A DNA stretch of 64,000 nt from Romboutsia faecis (GTDB lineage Bacteria; Bacillota; Clostridia; Peptostreptococcales; Peptostreptococcaceae): assembly GCF_014323405.1 (NCBI RefSeq), contig NZ_JACRWE010000004.1, forward strand, positions 62,001 through 126,000, written 5' to 3'. The notes under the pieces were generated by a model. That model saw only the letters and a list, made by a program, of their open reading frames with translations, had not been told where the DNA came from and made no database searches. Made by a program: the position numbers and the translations under genes. Shown here piece by piece: positions 54,438 through 63,660 of this stretch. Each line of letters opens with the position of its first letter. Position 1 is the stretch's first letter.

Positions 54438-56210
54438 ATGAATAGTTTGGAGTATATAAAAGAAGATATTCAAAATATAGCAGAGGCTATACTCTCTGTT
54501 CTTAACATTGATGTTACTATAGTAGATGAAAATTTAATTAGAATTGCAGGTACAGGTAGATACTTACGAAAAATTGGAGAAAGATTAGATGGCTACTCAG
54601 CATTCAAAAAATCTTTAGAAGAGCAAATATCTATAATTATCGATGATCCACATGCAAGTAATATATGTAAGGAATGTGACCATAAAACTTACTGTAAGGA
54701 ACATGCAGAGGTTTGTTGTCCAATTACATTAGATGGATATTCATATGGTGTTATAGGATTGATTGCCTTTACAGAAAGTCAAAAAGAAATAATAAGAGAA
54801 AATAGAGATGGACTTTTAAATTTTTTAGGAAAGATGGCAGATTTAATTTCAAATAAATTAAAAGCTCAAATTAATACTGAGGAGTTAGAATTAGAAAAGA
54901 AAAAGCTTGAAACTCTTATAGATAGCATGGATAGGGCTATAGTATCTGTAGAGACAAATGGAAAAATAGATAAGTATAATTCTAAGTTCAAAGAAATATT
55001 CAATTTAAATGATAGTGAAGTAGAAGGTAAAAGTGTAGTTAAGGTTTTAAGTTTTATAAATGAGCCATTAAATAAAGATTTTAAAAGATATAAATCAGGT
55101 ATGTTTTTTTACAGAAAAGATGGATATGAGATAAAAGGGATTTATAATATTAATAAAATCTCAGTCAAAGATAAGCTAAAAGGGTATGTAATTGATTTTA
55201 TAGATAAAAGAGAAGCTATAAAAAACTATAATAGAATTAATAAAGATTATAAAATAGTATTAGATAATATTATAGGAGAAAGTAATATAATAAAAGCTAT
55301 TAAAAATGAATCATACATAGCATCTAAGTCGAGTTCTACAGTCCTAATAACAGGTGAGAGTGGTACAGGAAAAGAGTTATTTGCAAGAGCAATTCATAAT
55401 CATAGTGATAGAGCAGATAATCCTTTTATAGCTGTAAACTGTGCAGCTATACCAGATAATCTTTTAGAGAGTGAATTATTTGGTTATGAGGAAGGTGCTT
55501 TTACAGGAGCTAAAAAAGGTGGAAAATTAGGAAAGTTTGAATTAGCTCACAAGGGAACAATTTTTTTAGATGAAATTGGTGATATGAGCTTACATCTACA
55601 AGCGAAATTACTTAGAGTTTTACAAGAAAGAGAGCTTGATAAAATAGGTGGAAAATCAAATATTTCAATTGATGTAAGAATCATTTCAGCTACGAATAAA
55701 GATTTAGAAGATATGGTTTCGAAGGGTATTTTTAGAGAAGATTTATACTATAGATTAAATGTTATACCAATACATTTACCAAGTTTAAAAGAAAGAAGAG
55801 AAGATATACCATTATTAATAGATTACACTATAAAGGAATACTCAAATAAACTTGGAAAAAATGTAGATCATGTAGATAAAGATGTTTTGAAGGTTATGAT
55901 GGATTATAGATGGCCAGGTAATATAAGAGAACTTCAAAATATCATAGAATATAGTATTAATATGTCATCTTCTTCAGTAATAACTTTAGATTCTATTCCT
56001 CAAAAAATAAAAAGTACAAATATTAATGAATTAATAGATGATAATAGAGAAATAAGAACATTAGAAGACTTAGAAAAACAGGAAATTATAAGAGCTTTAA
56101 ATAAATTTAAAAATTTTAAAAAGGATAAAGAATTGGTAGCTAAGGCCTTAGGTATATCTAGAGCTACTTTATACAGAAAGTTAGAAAAATATAACATAGT
56201 CTCAAAATGA
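54438..56210 (+). CDS. cdsR: Sigma-54 activator, CdsR-like
   Basis: A 590-residue bacterial enhancer-binding protein. The N-terminal sensory domain (about 1-150) contains Cys77, 80, 86, 93 and 94 ([12 protein letters not shown]...VCC). PAS domain about 160-275. The AAA+ domain has Walker A GESGTGKE and the sigma-54-contact GAFTGA. A C-terminal Fis-type HTH follows ([18 protein letters not shown]). In C. difficile CdsR activates cdsB with sigma-54; the same gene order and a -24/-12 site follow here. ATG 54438 is 9 bases after AAGGA; ATG 54429 abuts it. Confidence 0.9.
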   Translation: MNSLEYIKEDIQNIAEAILSVLNIDVTIVDENLIRIAGTGRYLRKIGERLDGYSAFKKSLEEQISIIIDDPHASNICKECDHKTYCKEHAEVCCPITLDGYSYGVIGLIAFTESQKEIIRENRDGLLNFLGKMADLISNKLKAQINTEELELEKKKLETLIDSMDRAIVSVETNGKIDKYNSKFKEIFNLNDSEVEGKSVVKVLSFINEPLNKDFKRYKSGMFFYRKDGYEIKGIYNINKISVKDKLKGYVIDFIDKREAIKNYNRINKDYKIVLDNIIGESNIIKAIKNESYIASKSSSTVLITGESGTGKELFARAIHNHSDRADNPFIAVNCAAIPDNLLESELFGYEEGAFTGAKKGGKLGKFELAHKGTIFLDEIGDMSLHLQAKLLRVLQERELDKIGGKSNISIDVRIISATNKDLEDMVSKGIFREDLYYRLNVIPIHLPSLKERREDIPLLIDYTIKEYSNKLGKNVDHVDKDVLKVMMDYRWPGNIRELQNIIEYSINMSSSSVITLDSIPQKIKSTNINELIDDNREIRTLEDLEKQEIIRALNKFKNFKKDKELVAKALGISRATLYRKLEKYNIVSK

Positions 56211-56240
56211 AACTAAATCTCATTTTGAGACTATTTTTTA
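56196..56240 (+). terminator. Terminator at the end of cdsR, overlapping its stop codon
   Basis: ATAGTCTCAAAATGA (ending on the TGA stop) pairs with its complement at 56221-56234, then TTTTTTA. Confidence 0.88.
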
Positions 56241-56356
56241 TTATATTGAGATTTTATATAATGAAAAAATAATACCTACAAAAAAATTAATCAAATATAT
56301 ACATGTGAACATAAGTAAAATACTAAAAAATAAAATATATTATTTTAAAATAAAAC

Positions 56357-56373
56357 TTGGCATGAAAATTGCT
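56357..56373 (+). promoter_or_regulatory. Sigma-54 (-24/-12) promoter of the cysteine desulfidase gene
   Basis: TTGGCATGAAAATTGCT fits the TTGGCAC-N5-TTGCT consensus with one mismatch. GG and GC are correctly spaced. The gene starts 54 bases downstream. Activation by the CdsR-like protein just upstream is inferred. Confidence 0.88.
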
Positions 56374-56426
56374 AGATTATAAAATAGAATTAAATATTAA
56401 AAATAATTTTTTTGGAGGTTAATATT

Positions 56427-57731
56427 ATGAGAGATATAAGAAATAATTTAATAAATATATTAATAGAAGAAGTTAAACCGGCACTAGGATGTACAGAGCC
56501 AGTTGCAGTAGCATTAGCTTGTGCAAAAGCAAAAGAATTACTAGGGGAAGATGTAGTTTCTAATAAGATACTATTAAGCCCAAATGTTTATAAAAATGGT
56601 ATGTGTGTAGGAATACCAGGAACTGAAAGATTAGGATTGAAGATAGCTGCAGCAATGGGGTTACTAGGTGGCCATTCAGAAAATGGTCTTCAAGTATTAG
56701 AAACTTTAGATGAAAATCAAGTAAAAGATGCTGAAAATTATATGGATAATAATCCTATAGATATATCACCATTAGATACAAACGAAAAGGTTTATATAGA
56801 AGTTACATTAAAAGGCAAAAATCATAACTCAAAAGTAGCTATAAGAAGTAAACATGATAACTTTGTTTATTTAGAAAAAGATGGTGAGGTATTATTAAGT
56901 AATGAAGAAGTAAGTACTACTACAAAAACGCTAGTAAAAGAAGAAAATATAATGGATAGTATAACTATAAAAGAATTGGTTGAAAATATTGAAAAGCTTA
57001 ATTTTGAAGATATTAAATTTTTATTAGATGGTATATCTATGAATGAAGAGATAGCTGAGTATGGATTAAACCAAAAAGTAGGGATAGGTGTAGGCTATGG
57101 GATGAAAAAATCTATGGAAGAAGGCCTTTTAGGAGATGACTTAATGAATCAGGCTATGATGATAACTGCAGCTGCATCAGATGCTAGAATGGCTGGAATA
57201 AAGATGCCAGTTATGAGTTCTAATGGTAGTGGTAATCATGGATTAACAGCAATACTTCCAATAGTAGCTTATAATAGAAAATTCCCTCAAAGCGAAGAGA
57301 GATTAGCTAAATCTTTAGCAGTATCTCATTTAGTTACAGCTTATGTTAAAAACTTTACAGGAAGACTATCAGCAGTTTGTGGTTGTGGAGTAGCAGCATC
57401 AACTGGAGCAACAGCAGGTATATCTTGGCTAATGAGTGGAGATATAAGACAAATAGAAGGTGCCATAGAAAATATGGTAGCAAATTTAAGTGGAATGATT
57501 TGTGATGGAGCAAAAGCCGGTTGTGCCTTAAAGTTAGCATCAGCAGCATCAGCAGCAGTTCAAAGTGCTATAATAGCTAAACAAGAATGCTACGTACCAC
57601 CAATGAATGGAATAGTTGGGTCAAAGGTAGAACAAAGTATACAAAACCTAGGTAAGATAAGCGATAAAGGAATGTCAGTAACTGATAAAGTAATAATAAA
57701 TGTAATGGATGAGATGAATAAAATAAACTAA
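56427..57731 (+). CDS. cdsB: L-cysteine desulfidase CdsB/CyuA (UPF0597)
   Basis: A 434-residue enzyme of the serine-dehydratase-alpha-like UPF0597 family. Cys in LGCTEPVAVALA, CGCGVAASTGATAGI and GMICDGAKAGCALK are expected to bind the 4Fe-4S cluster. It releases H2S, pyruvate and ammonia from L-cysteine in the cytoplasm. ATG at 56427 follows GGAGG by 8 bases. Preceded by its probable regulator and a sigma-54 promoter. Confidence 0.92.
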   Translation: MRDIRNNLINILIEEVKPALGCTEPVAVALACAKAKELLGEDVVSNKILLSPNVYKNGMCVGIPGTERLGLKIAAAMGLLGGHSENGLQVLETLDENQVKDAENYMDNNPIDISPLDTNEKVYIEVTLKGKNHNSKVAIRSKHDNFVYLEKDGEVLLSNEEVSTTTKTLVKEENIMDSITIKELVENIEKLNFEDIKFLLDGISMNEEIAEYGLNQKVGIGVGYGMKKSMEEGLLGDDLMNQAMMITAAASDARMAGIKMPVMSSNGSGNHGLTAILPIVAYNRKFPQSEERLAKSLAVSHLVTAYVKNFTGRLSAVCGCGVAASTGATAGISWLMSGDIRQIEGAIENMVANLSGMICDGAKAGCALKLASAASAAVQSAIIAKQECYVPPMNGIVGSKVEQSIQNLGKISDKGMSVTDKVIINVMDEMNKIN

Positions 57732-57800
57732 ATCCTCCTTGCAAAACAAGCCAATCTCTTATAAAATGGATTTATCATCATTATAAGTGGAGGTTACGTT

Positions 57801-58340
57801 ATGGATATAGAAACTAAAAAATGGGAAGTTCTATGCTCTAAAGAACAAATAGATGAAAGATTAAAAGAGCTAGGCTCTCAAATATCAGAAGATTATAAGG
57901 GTAAAAACTTATTAGTAGTATCATTACTTAAAGGGAGTTTTATATTCTGTGCGGATTTAGTTAGACAAATAAATGTTCCGGTTAGAATAGAATTTATGAC
58001 AACTGCTAGTTATGGTCATGGAGAAGAAAGTAGCGGAACTGTTAATGTAGTATCGGATGTAAAAGCAGATTTAGAAGGATACGATGTATTAGTAGTAGAC
58101 GATATAACTGATAGTGCTCTTACAATGGACTTTGTTATGAAGCATTTAAGTTCTAAAAATCCAGCTAGTATAAAATCTTGTGTATTATTAGATAAACCAA
58201 GTAGAAGAAAGGTTGATTTAGTACCTGATTACTGCGGATTTACTATAGAAGATAAATTTGTTGTTGGATATGGATTAAACTTTGGTGATTATTATAGAAA
58301 TGTACCATATGTATTCAACGTAACAAACGAAGATAGATAG
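57801..58340 (+). CDS. hpt: Hypoxanthine phosphoribosyltransferase
   Basis: A 179-residue purine-salvage enzyme. PRPP-binding loop VLVVDDITDSALTM (usually DDIxDTGxT, here SALT), N-terminal LLKGSFIFCADLVRQI, and C-terminal DKFVVGYGLNF are typical. It makes IMP/GMP from hypoxanthine/guanine and PRPP. Confidence 0.93.
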   Translation: MDIETKKWEVLCSKEQIDERLKELGSQISEDYKGKNLLVVSLLKGSFIFCADLVRQINVPVRIEFMTTASYGHGEESSGTVNVVSDVKADLEGYDVLVVDDITDSALTMDFVMKHLSSKNPASIKSCVLLDKPSRRKVDLVPDYCGFTIEDKFVVGYGLNFGDYYRNVPYVFNVTNEDR

Positions 58341-58349
58341 AGTTAACAT

Positions 58350-58452
58350 AAAAAGAGGGTATTTCGGATGTATTTGCCAGAGCTCGGGCGTGAATTTATA
58401 ATTCACACCCTCTGCTCTAGCTTGCACGTACTGTGAAATAGCCTCTTTTTTT
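58350..58452. repeat. Hairpin with AA/AAAT internal loop, copy 3 (inverted, enlarged)
   Basis: Outer arms AAAAGAGG..TATTTC and GAAATA..CCTCTTTT. On the minus strand the AA and AAAT internal loop (58422-58423 and 58372-58375) is flanked by GC pairs exactly as in copies 1 and 2. The apex is enlarged by a further GGGCGTGAAT..ATTCACACCC stem. It terminates hpt (TTTTTTT at the end). Confidence 0.6.
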
Positions 58453-58539
58453 ATATAAATGATAGAGGAAAGAAAAGCAAAAAAGATTTAATAATTAAAT
58501 AGAATATTTAATGAATAAATTTATACGGAGGTATGTTTA

Positions 58540-58944
58540 ATGAGTAAAAGAGTTATGCATCATGTTTGTATTCAGACTGAGAAGTATTATGAGTCACTTA
58601 GGTTTTATAGGGATATTTTAGCGTTTGAGGTTGTTAAGGAGACTAAGGGGTTTCATGGTAGGGATTATAATACTTGGCTTAAGCTCGGTGATTTTATGAT
58701 AGAACTTCAAACTCCTAAAAAGGGTAATACTTTGAATAAGTGGAGTTTTTTAAATGAAGGTATAGTTCATATGTGCTTTTTAGTAGAGGATATTGATGAG
58801 GAATACAATCGAATAATAAGCCTTGGATATGATAATTTTAAAGTCAAGAATGGAGAGATTATTTATAATGTAGAAGGTGGAAAATTATTTAAAGTAAAAG
58901 CGCCAGAAGGAACGGAAGTAGAAATTAGAGATACCAATATATAG
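58540..58944 (+). CDS. VOC-family (glyoxalase-fold) protein
   Basis: A 134-residue VOC protein. HHVCIQTEKYYESLRFYRDIL begins the first beta-alpha-beta module; metal-type His and Glu at VHMCF and EVEIRD are visible. Members include lyases, dioxygenases and resistance proteins. Substrate unknown. Followed by a strong terminator. Confidence 0.88.
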   Translation: MSKRVMHHVCIQTEKYYESLRFYRDILAFEVVKETKGFHGRDYNTWLKLGDFMIELQTPKKGNTLNKWSFLNEGIVHMCFLVEDIDEEYNRIISLGYDNFKVKNGEIIYNVEGGKLFKVKAPEGTEVEIRDTNI

Positions 58945-58955
58945 TAAGGAAAAAT

Positions 58956-59014
58956 AGCTTCTAAGTGAATTAACTAAACTTTAATATTTAGTTAATATGT
59001 TAGAGGCTTTTTTT
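58956..59014 (+). terminator. Terminator after the VOC gene
   Basis: AGCTTCTAA..ATTAACTAAA with TTTAGTTAAT..TTAGAGGCT, followed by TTTTTTT. Confidence 0.85.
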
Positions 59015-59076
59015 GTATCAAAAACCTCTAAATATCAATATTATAGTAGTAGTAGACTAAATAAGGGGGTAAAAAA

Positions 59077-59679
59077 ATGAGACAATGGAATAAAGAATAT
59101 TCACTTGTTAGATTTCTTCATGCAGTTCCAGAGGGAGAAGATGTAGATATATATATAAATAATATACCTTTTTATAAAGGATTGGAATTTACAGAATTTA
59201 GCCCATATGTATATGTACCACAAGGAAATTATACAGTTACAATATATCTAGAGGATACTCAAGAAAATCCATTAGTAAATGAAAGAATAGATGTGAGTGT
59301 AAATCAATTGGTTACAATAGCTATAACAGGAGAGGGGGAAGATGTAAAACTATTGCCTATAGTAGAAGAAACTGAAGTAGTAAGCGGAAGTAATGCTAAG
59401 GTTAGAGTGGTTCATCTATCTCCAAATGCGCCTTCAGTAAATATAACTGCAGATAACCAAGAGTTATTTGCAGATGTAAAATATAGAGATGTTACACCAT
59501 ATATAGCAATTCCAGCTAAAGAGTATACCGTAAATGTGGAAGAATCGAGAACGAATAGACTAATGCGTCAAAATCAAGTAACAGTAAATCCAGGAAGAAT
59601 ATATACTTTTTATGCAGTAGGAAACATACCAAATGTTCAAATATTACAATCACTAGACGGAGCAACTTTCATGAATTAA
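59077..59679 (+). CDS. DUF4397 protein with two repeats
   Basis: A 200-residue protein of two DUF4397 beta-sandwich units: SLVRFLHAVPEGEDVDIYIN and KVRVVHLSPNAPSVNITAD. There is no classical signal peptide. In spore formers such proteins are found on the spore or cell surface, but that is inference. Monocistronic. Confidence 0.87.
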   Translation: MRQWNKEYSLVRFLHAVPEGEDVDIYINNIPFYKGLEFTEFSPYVYVPQGNYTVTIYLEDTQENPLVNERIDVSVNQLVTIAITGEGEDVKLLPIVEETEVVSGSNAKVRVVHLSPNAPSVNITADNQELFADVKYRDVTPYIAIPAKEYTVNVEESRTNRLMRQNQVTVNPGRIYTFYAVGNIPNVQILQSLDGATFMN

Positions 59680-59686
59680 ATAATTA

Positions 59687-59738
59687 AAAGCCTAGGTAAT
59701 TAATGTGGAAATAAACTACCACTAACCTAGGCTTTAAT
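59687..59738. terminator. Bidirectional terminator between DUF4397 gene and dap operon
   Basis: AAAGCCTAGGT with ACCTAGGCTTT (59725-59735), inner GTGG/CCAC. Serves two convergent units. Confidence 0.88.
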
Positions 59739-59753
59739 ATAGATTTTTGACTA

Positions 59754-60470
59754 TTAGTCTAAATCTCTTAAATCTTGAAGAGTTTTTGTTTTATTTGCAG
59801 TTTTCTCATCTTTCTTTTTTACCACTCTTGCAGGAGAACCAGCAACAACTGTATTAGGATCAACATCCTTAGTAACTACAGAACCAGCAGCAACAACTGC
59901 ACCTTTACCAACTCTTACACCTTCTAAAATAACTGAATTAGCGCCGATCATAACATCATCTTCTATTATAACTGGAGTTGCAGACGGAGGTTCTAACACA
60001 CCAGCGATTACAGAGCACGCTCCAAGGTGAACATTTTTACCTATTATACCTCTAGCCCCAATTACAGCATTCATATCTACCATAGAGTTATCTCCAACAA
60101 CAGCTCCTATATTAATTACAGCTCCCATCATTATTACAGAATTTTTTCCGAGAGTAACCATATCTCTAATAATAGCACCTGGTTCTATTCTAGCTTCTTC
60201 ATGTAAGAAATTATATAAAGGAATAGCAGAATTTCTTCTATCAAAATCTATATAAATATCTTCAATGTGTCCTTTTCTAGTTTCAAGTTCACTCATAATT
60301 ACATTGTAATCACCAATTAAAGTATAAGAACCATTAGATCCAAAAACCTTAAATTTATCATTCTTTTTAAAACTCAAAAGCTTTCCGCAAACATATATTT
60401 TAACTGGAGTTTGCTTTTCAGAGTCTTTTATATATTTAGCAATTTCATAAGCATCATTTAAATTTATCAT
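59754..60470 (-). CDS. dapH: Tetrahydrodipicolinate N-acetyltransferase
   Basis: A 238-residue hexapeptide-repeat transferase. A DapH N-terminal region is followed by left-handed beta-helix repeats (GVVG-type; [34 protein letters not shown]). It acetylates tetrahydrodipicolinate with acetyl-CoA in lysine and peptidoglycan synthesis. Last gene of the minus-strand lysine operon. Confidence 0.95.
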   Translation of the reverse strand: MINLNDAYEIAKYIKDSEKQTPVKIYVCGKLLSFKKNDKFKVFGSNGSYTLIGDYNVIMSELETRKGHIEDIYIDFDRRNSAIPLYNFLHEEARIEPGAIIRDMVTLGKNSVIMMGAVINIGAVVGDNSMVDMNAVIGARGIIGKNVHLGACSVIAGVLEPPSATPVIIEDDVMIGANSVILEGVRVGKGAVVAAGSVVTKDVDPNTVVAGSPARVVKKKDEKTANKTKTLQDLRDLD

Positions 60471-60500
60471 AAGTTAAATCCCCCCTTAATAATGTCTTAA

Positions 60501-61244
60501 TTAAAACATATTATCCATATTATAGTATCCAGGTTCTTGAGCTACTATAAATTTAGCCGCAGCAAGAGAACCTTTTGCAAAAATATCTTTAGATTGAGCT
60601 ATATGCTTTATCTCAACAATTTCATCATGACCTGCAAAGATAACATCATGCTCACCAACAATTGTTCCACCCCTGATAGCATGGATACCAATTTCATTTT
60701 GTTTTCTTTTAGCTTCACGACCATATCTTCCATAATTATTTTCTAATGAAGGTAAAACCTCCTTTATAGCATTAGCAATCATTACAGCAGTCCCACTTGG
60801 AGCATCTACTTTTTTATTATGGTGTTTTTCAATTACTTCAATATCAAAATCACTTAAAACTTTAGCAGATTCTTTTACTAATCTAAGTAAGACATTTACA
60901 CCCAGAGACATATTGTAAGAGTGGAAGATAGGTATAATTTTCGATGCTTCGTAAATTTTTCCTAATTCTTCATCATTATATCCAGTAGTAGCGATTACTA
61001 ATGGCGTTTTAGTTTTTATTGTATAATCTAAAACATCATCTAGAGTAGAGTGATGAGAAAAATCTATTACTACATCAGATTTTTCATTTACTTCATTCAT
61101 AGTAGAGTATGTTTTTAAGTTTAAGTCATCTGTGTTTTGATGACTTACTCCACATATTAGTTCAAAGTCAGATGATTCATTAATGCATTTTGTCAAAACT
61201 CTACCCATTTTGCCACTGCAACCATTTATTATAACTTTTAGCAT
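60501..61244 (-). CDS. dapB: Dihydrodipicolinate reductase
   Basis: A 247-residue enzyme. NAD(P) loop INGCSGKMGRVL, then ATTGYNDEE, catalytic EKHHNKKVDAPSGTA. It reduces dihydrodipicolinate to tetrahydrodipicolinate. ATG at 61244 follows AGGAGG; a longer start overlaps dapA. Operon with dapA, 8 bases apart. Confidence 0.96.
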   Translation of the reverse strand: MLKVIINGCSGKMGRVLTKCINESSDFELICGVSHQNTDDLNLKTYSTMNEVNEKSDVVIDFSHHSTLDDVLDYTIKTKTPLVIATTGYNDEELGKIYEASKIIPIFHSYNMSLGVNVLLRLVKESAKVLSDFDIEVIEKHHNKKVDAPSGTAVMIANAIKEVLPSLENNYGRYGREAKRKQNEIGIHAIRGGTIVGEHDVIFAGHDEIVEIKHIAQSKDIFAKGSLAAAKFIVAQEPGYYNMDNMF

Positions 61245-61252
61245 GTTTCCTC

Positions 61253-62134
61253 CTATATATCTAATCCCCAACTAGATAATTCTTTTTTTAAAACTTCAAC
61301 ATTTTTACTATCCATTTCTGCAAGAGGTAGTCTTAATCCTCCAACATTAAATCCTAATAGATTAGCAGCAGTTTTTACTGGAACAGGATTTACTTCTATA
61401 AATAAAGCATCTATTAAAGGCTTCATTCCAAGTTGCAAATCTCTAGATCCTTTTAAATCACCTTCAAAAAACTTATTAACTAAGTCATGAGTTTCTTGAG
61501 GGCATATATTAGCAAGAACTGATATTACACCACTACCACCAAGAGATAATAGAGGAAGTATACTGTCATCATTACCTGAATATATGGCGAAATCATCTGG
61601 AACTAATCGCGCGATTTCAGCAACTTGAGCTAAATCTCCGCTAGCTTCTTTTATAGCAACTATGTTGTCTATTTTAGCAAGTTCTGCAACCAAAGCAGGA
61701 GACATATTTACACAAGTTCTTCCAGGGACGTTATACATTATTATTGGAGTTTTAACACTTGCAGCAATAGCCTCAAAATGTTTCTTTATTCCAGACTTAT
61801 TGCCCTTATTGTAATAAGGAGTTATGACAAGTAATCCATCTACTCCAAACTTTTCGGCCTCTTGACTCATATAGATAGAATGTTGAGTATCGTTACCACC
61901 AGTACCGGCTATAACTGGTATTCTTTTATTAACTTTATCTACAATATATTTAATAACAGCAAGATGTTCAGCATCATCAAGAGTACTTGCTTCACCAGTA
62001 GTTCCACAGGCAACGATTGCATCCGTATTATTTTCAATATGATATTCTACTAATTCACCTAATTTTTCAAAATCTACTTTATTATCTTCATTAAATGGAG
62101 TTATTAAAGCAACTGCAGACCCTTTAAATATCAT
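61253..62134 (-). CDS. dapA: Dihydrodipicolinate synthase
   Basis: A 293-residue TIM-barrel aldolase. ACGTTGEASTL, Tyr in IMYNVPGRTCVN, Schiff-base Lys in IVAIKEASGDL. It condenses pyruvate with aspartate semialdehyde, the committed step to lysine. Confidence 0.96.
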   Translation of the reverse strand: MIFKGSAVALITPFNEDNKVDFEKLGELVEYHIENNTDAIVACGTTGEASTLDDAEHLAVIKYIVDKVNKRIPVIAGTGGNDTQHSIYMSQEAEKFGVDGLLVITPYYNKGNKSGIKKHFEAIAASVKTPIIMYNVPGRTCVNMSPALVAELAKIDNIVAIKEASGDLAQVAEIARLVPDDFAIYSGNDDSILPLLSLGGSGVISVLANICPQETHDLVNKFFEGDLKGSRDLQLGMKPLIDALFIEVNPVPVKTAANLLGFNVGGLRLPLAEMDSKNVEVLKKELSSWGLDI

Positions 62135-62162
62135 AAAATTTATCCCCCTTAATATAAAAGAA

Positions 62163-63161
62163 TTATACTAGATTATATTTTATTAATAGTTCAGCTATTT
62201 GCACTGCATTAGTAGCTGCACCTTTTCTAATGTTATCAGCTACACACCAGAAATTTATTCCATTATCTATACTAAAATCTCTTCTTATTCTTCCAACAAA
62301 AACTTCGTCGTTGCCATTAGAATCAATTGTTGTAGGATACTCTAATTTTTCAGGATTATCAATGACTATAATTCCATCTGTATTTTTTAATTCTTCAATA
62401 ACATTATCAAGTTCAAATGGTTTTTTTAGTTCAACATTTATAGATTCGCTATGGCAGTTTTTAACTGGAACTCTTACAGTAGTAGCAGTAACTTTTATAT
62501 CGTAATCATTAAATATTTTCATAGTTTCATTAACCATTTTCATTTCTTCCTTCGTATATCCATTTTCAGTAAACACGTCTATATGAGGAAGACAGTTATA
62601 AGCGATAGGTTTAGGATAAAATTCGTTAGATTCTCCATTTATACCATTTTCTAAATCTTTTACTCCTTTAACACCAGAACCAGAAACAGCTTGGTATGTA
62701 GAGTATACGATTCTTTTTATTTTATATTTTTCTTGAAGTGGTTTTAAAGGAACTACGGCCTGAATAGTAGAACAATTAGGATTTGCAATTATTCCATTAT
62801 GATCTTTAACTGCTTCTGGATTAACCTCAGGAACTACTAATGGAACTTTAGGATCCATTCTCCAATAGCTTGAATTATCTACAACTAAAACACCTTTAGA
62901 AGCTGCAATAGGAGCAAATTTTTCACTTATAGCTCCACCTGCTGAAAATAATGCAATTTGGATATCTCTATCAAAAGAGTTTTCTGTTAATTCTTCAACT
63001 ACATAATCTTTTCCTGCAAATTTAACTATATTACCAGCTGATTTAGCAGATGAAAATAAATAAAGATTGTCTATTGGAAATTTTCTTTCTTTTAATACCT
63101 TTAAAAAAGTTCTACCAACCATACCAGTAGCACCTACTATTGCCACATTTACTTTTTTCAT
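62163..63161 (-). CDS. asd: Aspartate-semialdehyde dehydrogenase
   Basis: A 332-residue enzyme. NADP loop IVGATGMVGRTFLKVL, catalytic Cys in IANPNCSTIQ, His in VRVPVKNCHSES. ATG at 63161 is 8 bases after GGGGTG; the longer start has no ribosome site. First gene after the lysine riboswitch. Confidence 0.96.
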   Translation of the reverse strand: MKKVNVAIVGATGMVGRTFLKVLKERKFPIDNLYLFSSAKSAGNIVKFAGKDYVVEELTENSFDRDIQIALFSAGGAISEKFAPIAASKGVLVVDNSSYWRMDPKVPLVVPEVNPEAVKDHNGIIANPNCSTIQAVVPLKPLQEKYKIKRIVYSTYQAVSGSGVKGVKDLENGINGESNEFYPKPIAYNCLPHIDVFTENGYTKEEMKMVNETMKIFNDYDIKVTATTVRVPVKNCHSESINVELKKPFELDNVIEELKNTDGIIVIDNPEKLEYPTTIDSNGNDEVFVGRIRRDFSIDNGINFWCVADNIRKGAATNAVQIAELLIKYNLV

Positions 63162-63237
63162 TTTAATCACCCCAATTAATATATATTTACTAAAATCCCA
63201 TTTAAACACAAAAATAAATTAATTTTATAAAACTATA

Positions 63238-63470
63238 TAAAAAAACGCACAAAGGAATACTTTGTACGTTAGAAAATATATCAAAGTAAACCTTGTAGCC
63301 CAACACTTAATATATAAGTGACAGTATTACATATATTTTATGTAATCCCAGAAAATATCTTTGCCAAGATACATCTTCGGCCATAATTCCTTTTTCTAAT
63401 TATCAACACTTGCCAGTTACAATTAGATACTAATAATTACGGCACCTCTACCTTAGGTTAAGAGGCTATT
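63238..63470 (-). ncRNA. Lysine riboswitch (L-box) for asd-dapA-dapB-dapH
   Basis: Minus strand. P1 TAGCC/GGCTA (63464-63468 with 63296-63300). Characteristic GAGGTGCC, GGCCGAAG, CTTGGCAAAG, CTGGG and ACTGTCACTT..AAGTGTTGGGCTA blocks appear in the right order. A terminator (ACGTACAAAG with CTTTGTGCGT, then TTTTTTT, 63238-63269) is the expression platform. Lysine binding would favour termination. Confidence 0.93.
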
Positions 63471-63482
63471 AAATTTAGTATT

Positions 63483-63511
63483 ATTTTAATAGATAAAATA
63501 GAAAAAATCAA
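63483..63511 (-). promoter_or_regulatory. Promoter of the lysine operon
   Basis: On the minus strand TTGATT (63506-63511), 17-base spacer, TAAAAT (63483-63488), placing transcription start just before the riboswitch. Confidence 0.55.
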
Positions 63512-63660
63512 TAAAAATTTAGAAAATTCAAAATTTAACAATAAAATTCAAAATACTACAATTTTAAAAATTTTCATAATAAATATACCTAATCATATTA
63601 CAAAAAAGTTATAATTATGTTAGAGGAAAATGTTATCTATAATAAAAAGGGGGAAGTTTT

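Noticed and set aside
58376..58432. Possible tRNA-like fold because of the GC-rich arms
   Set aside because: There is no T-loop GTTCRA, no anticodon arm of correct size and no acceptor stem; it is copy 3 of the hairpin family.
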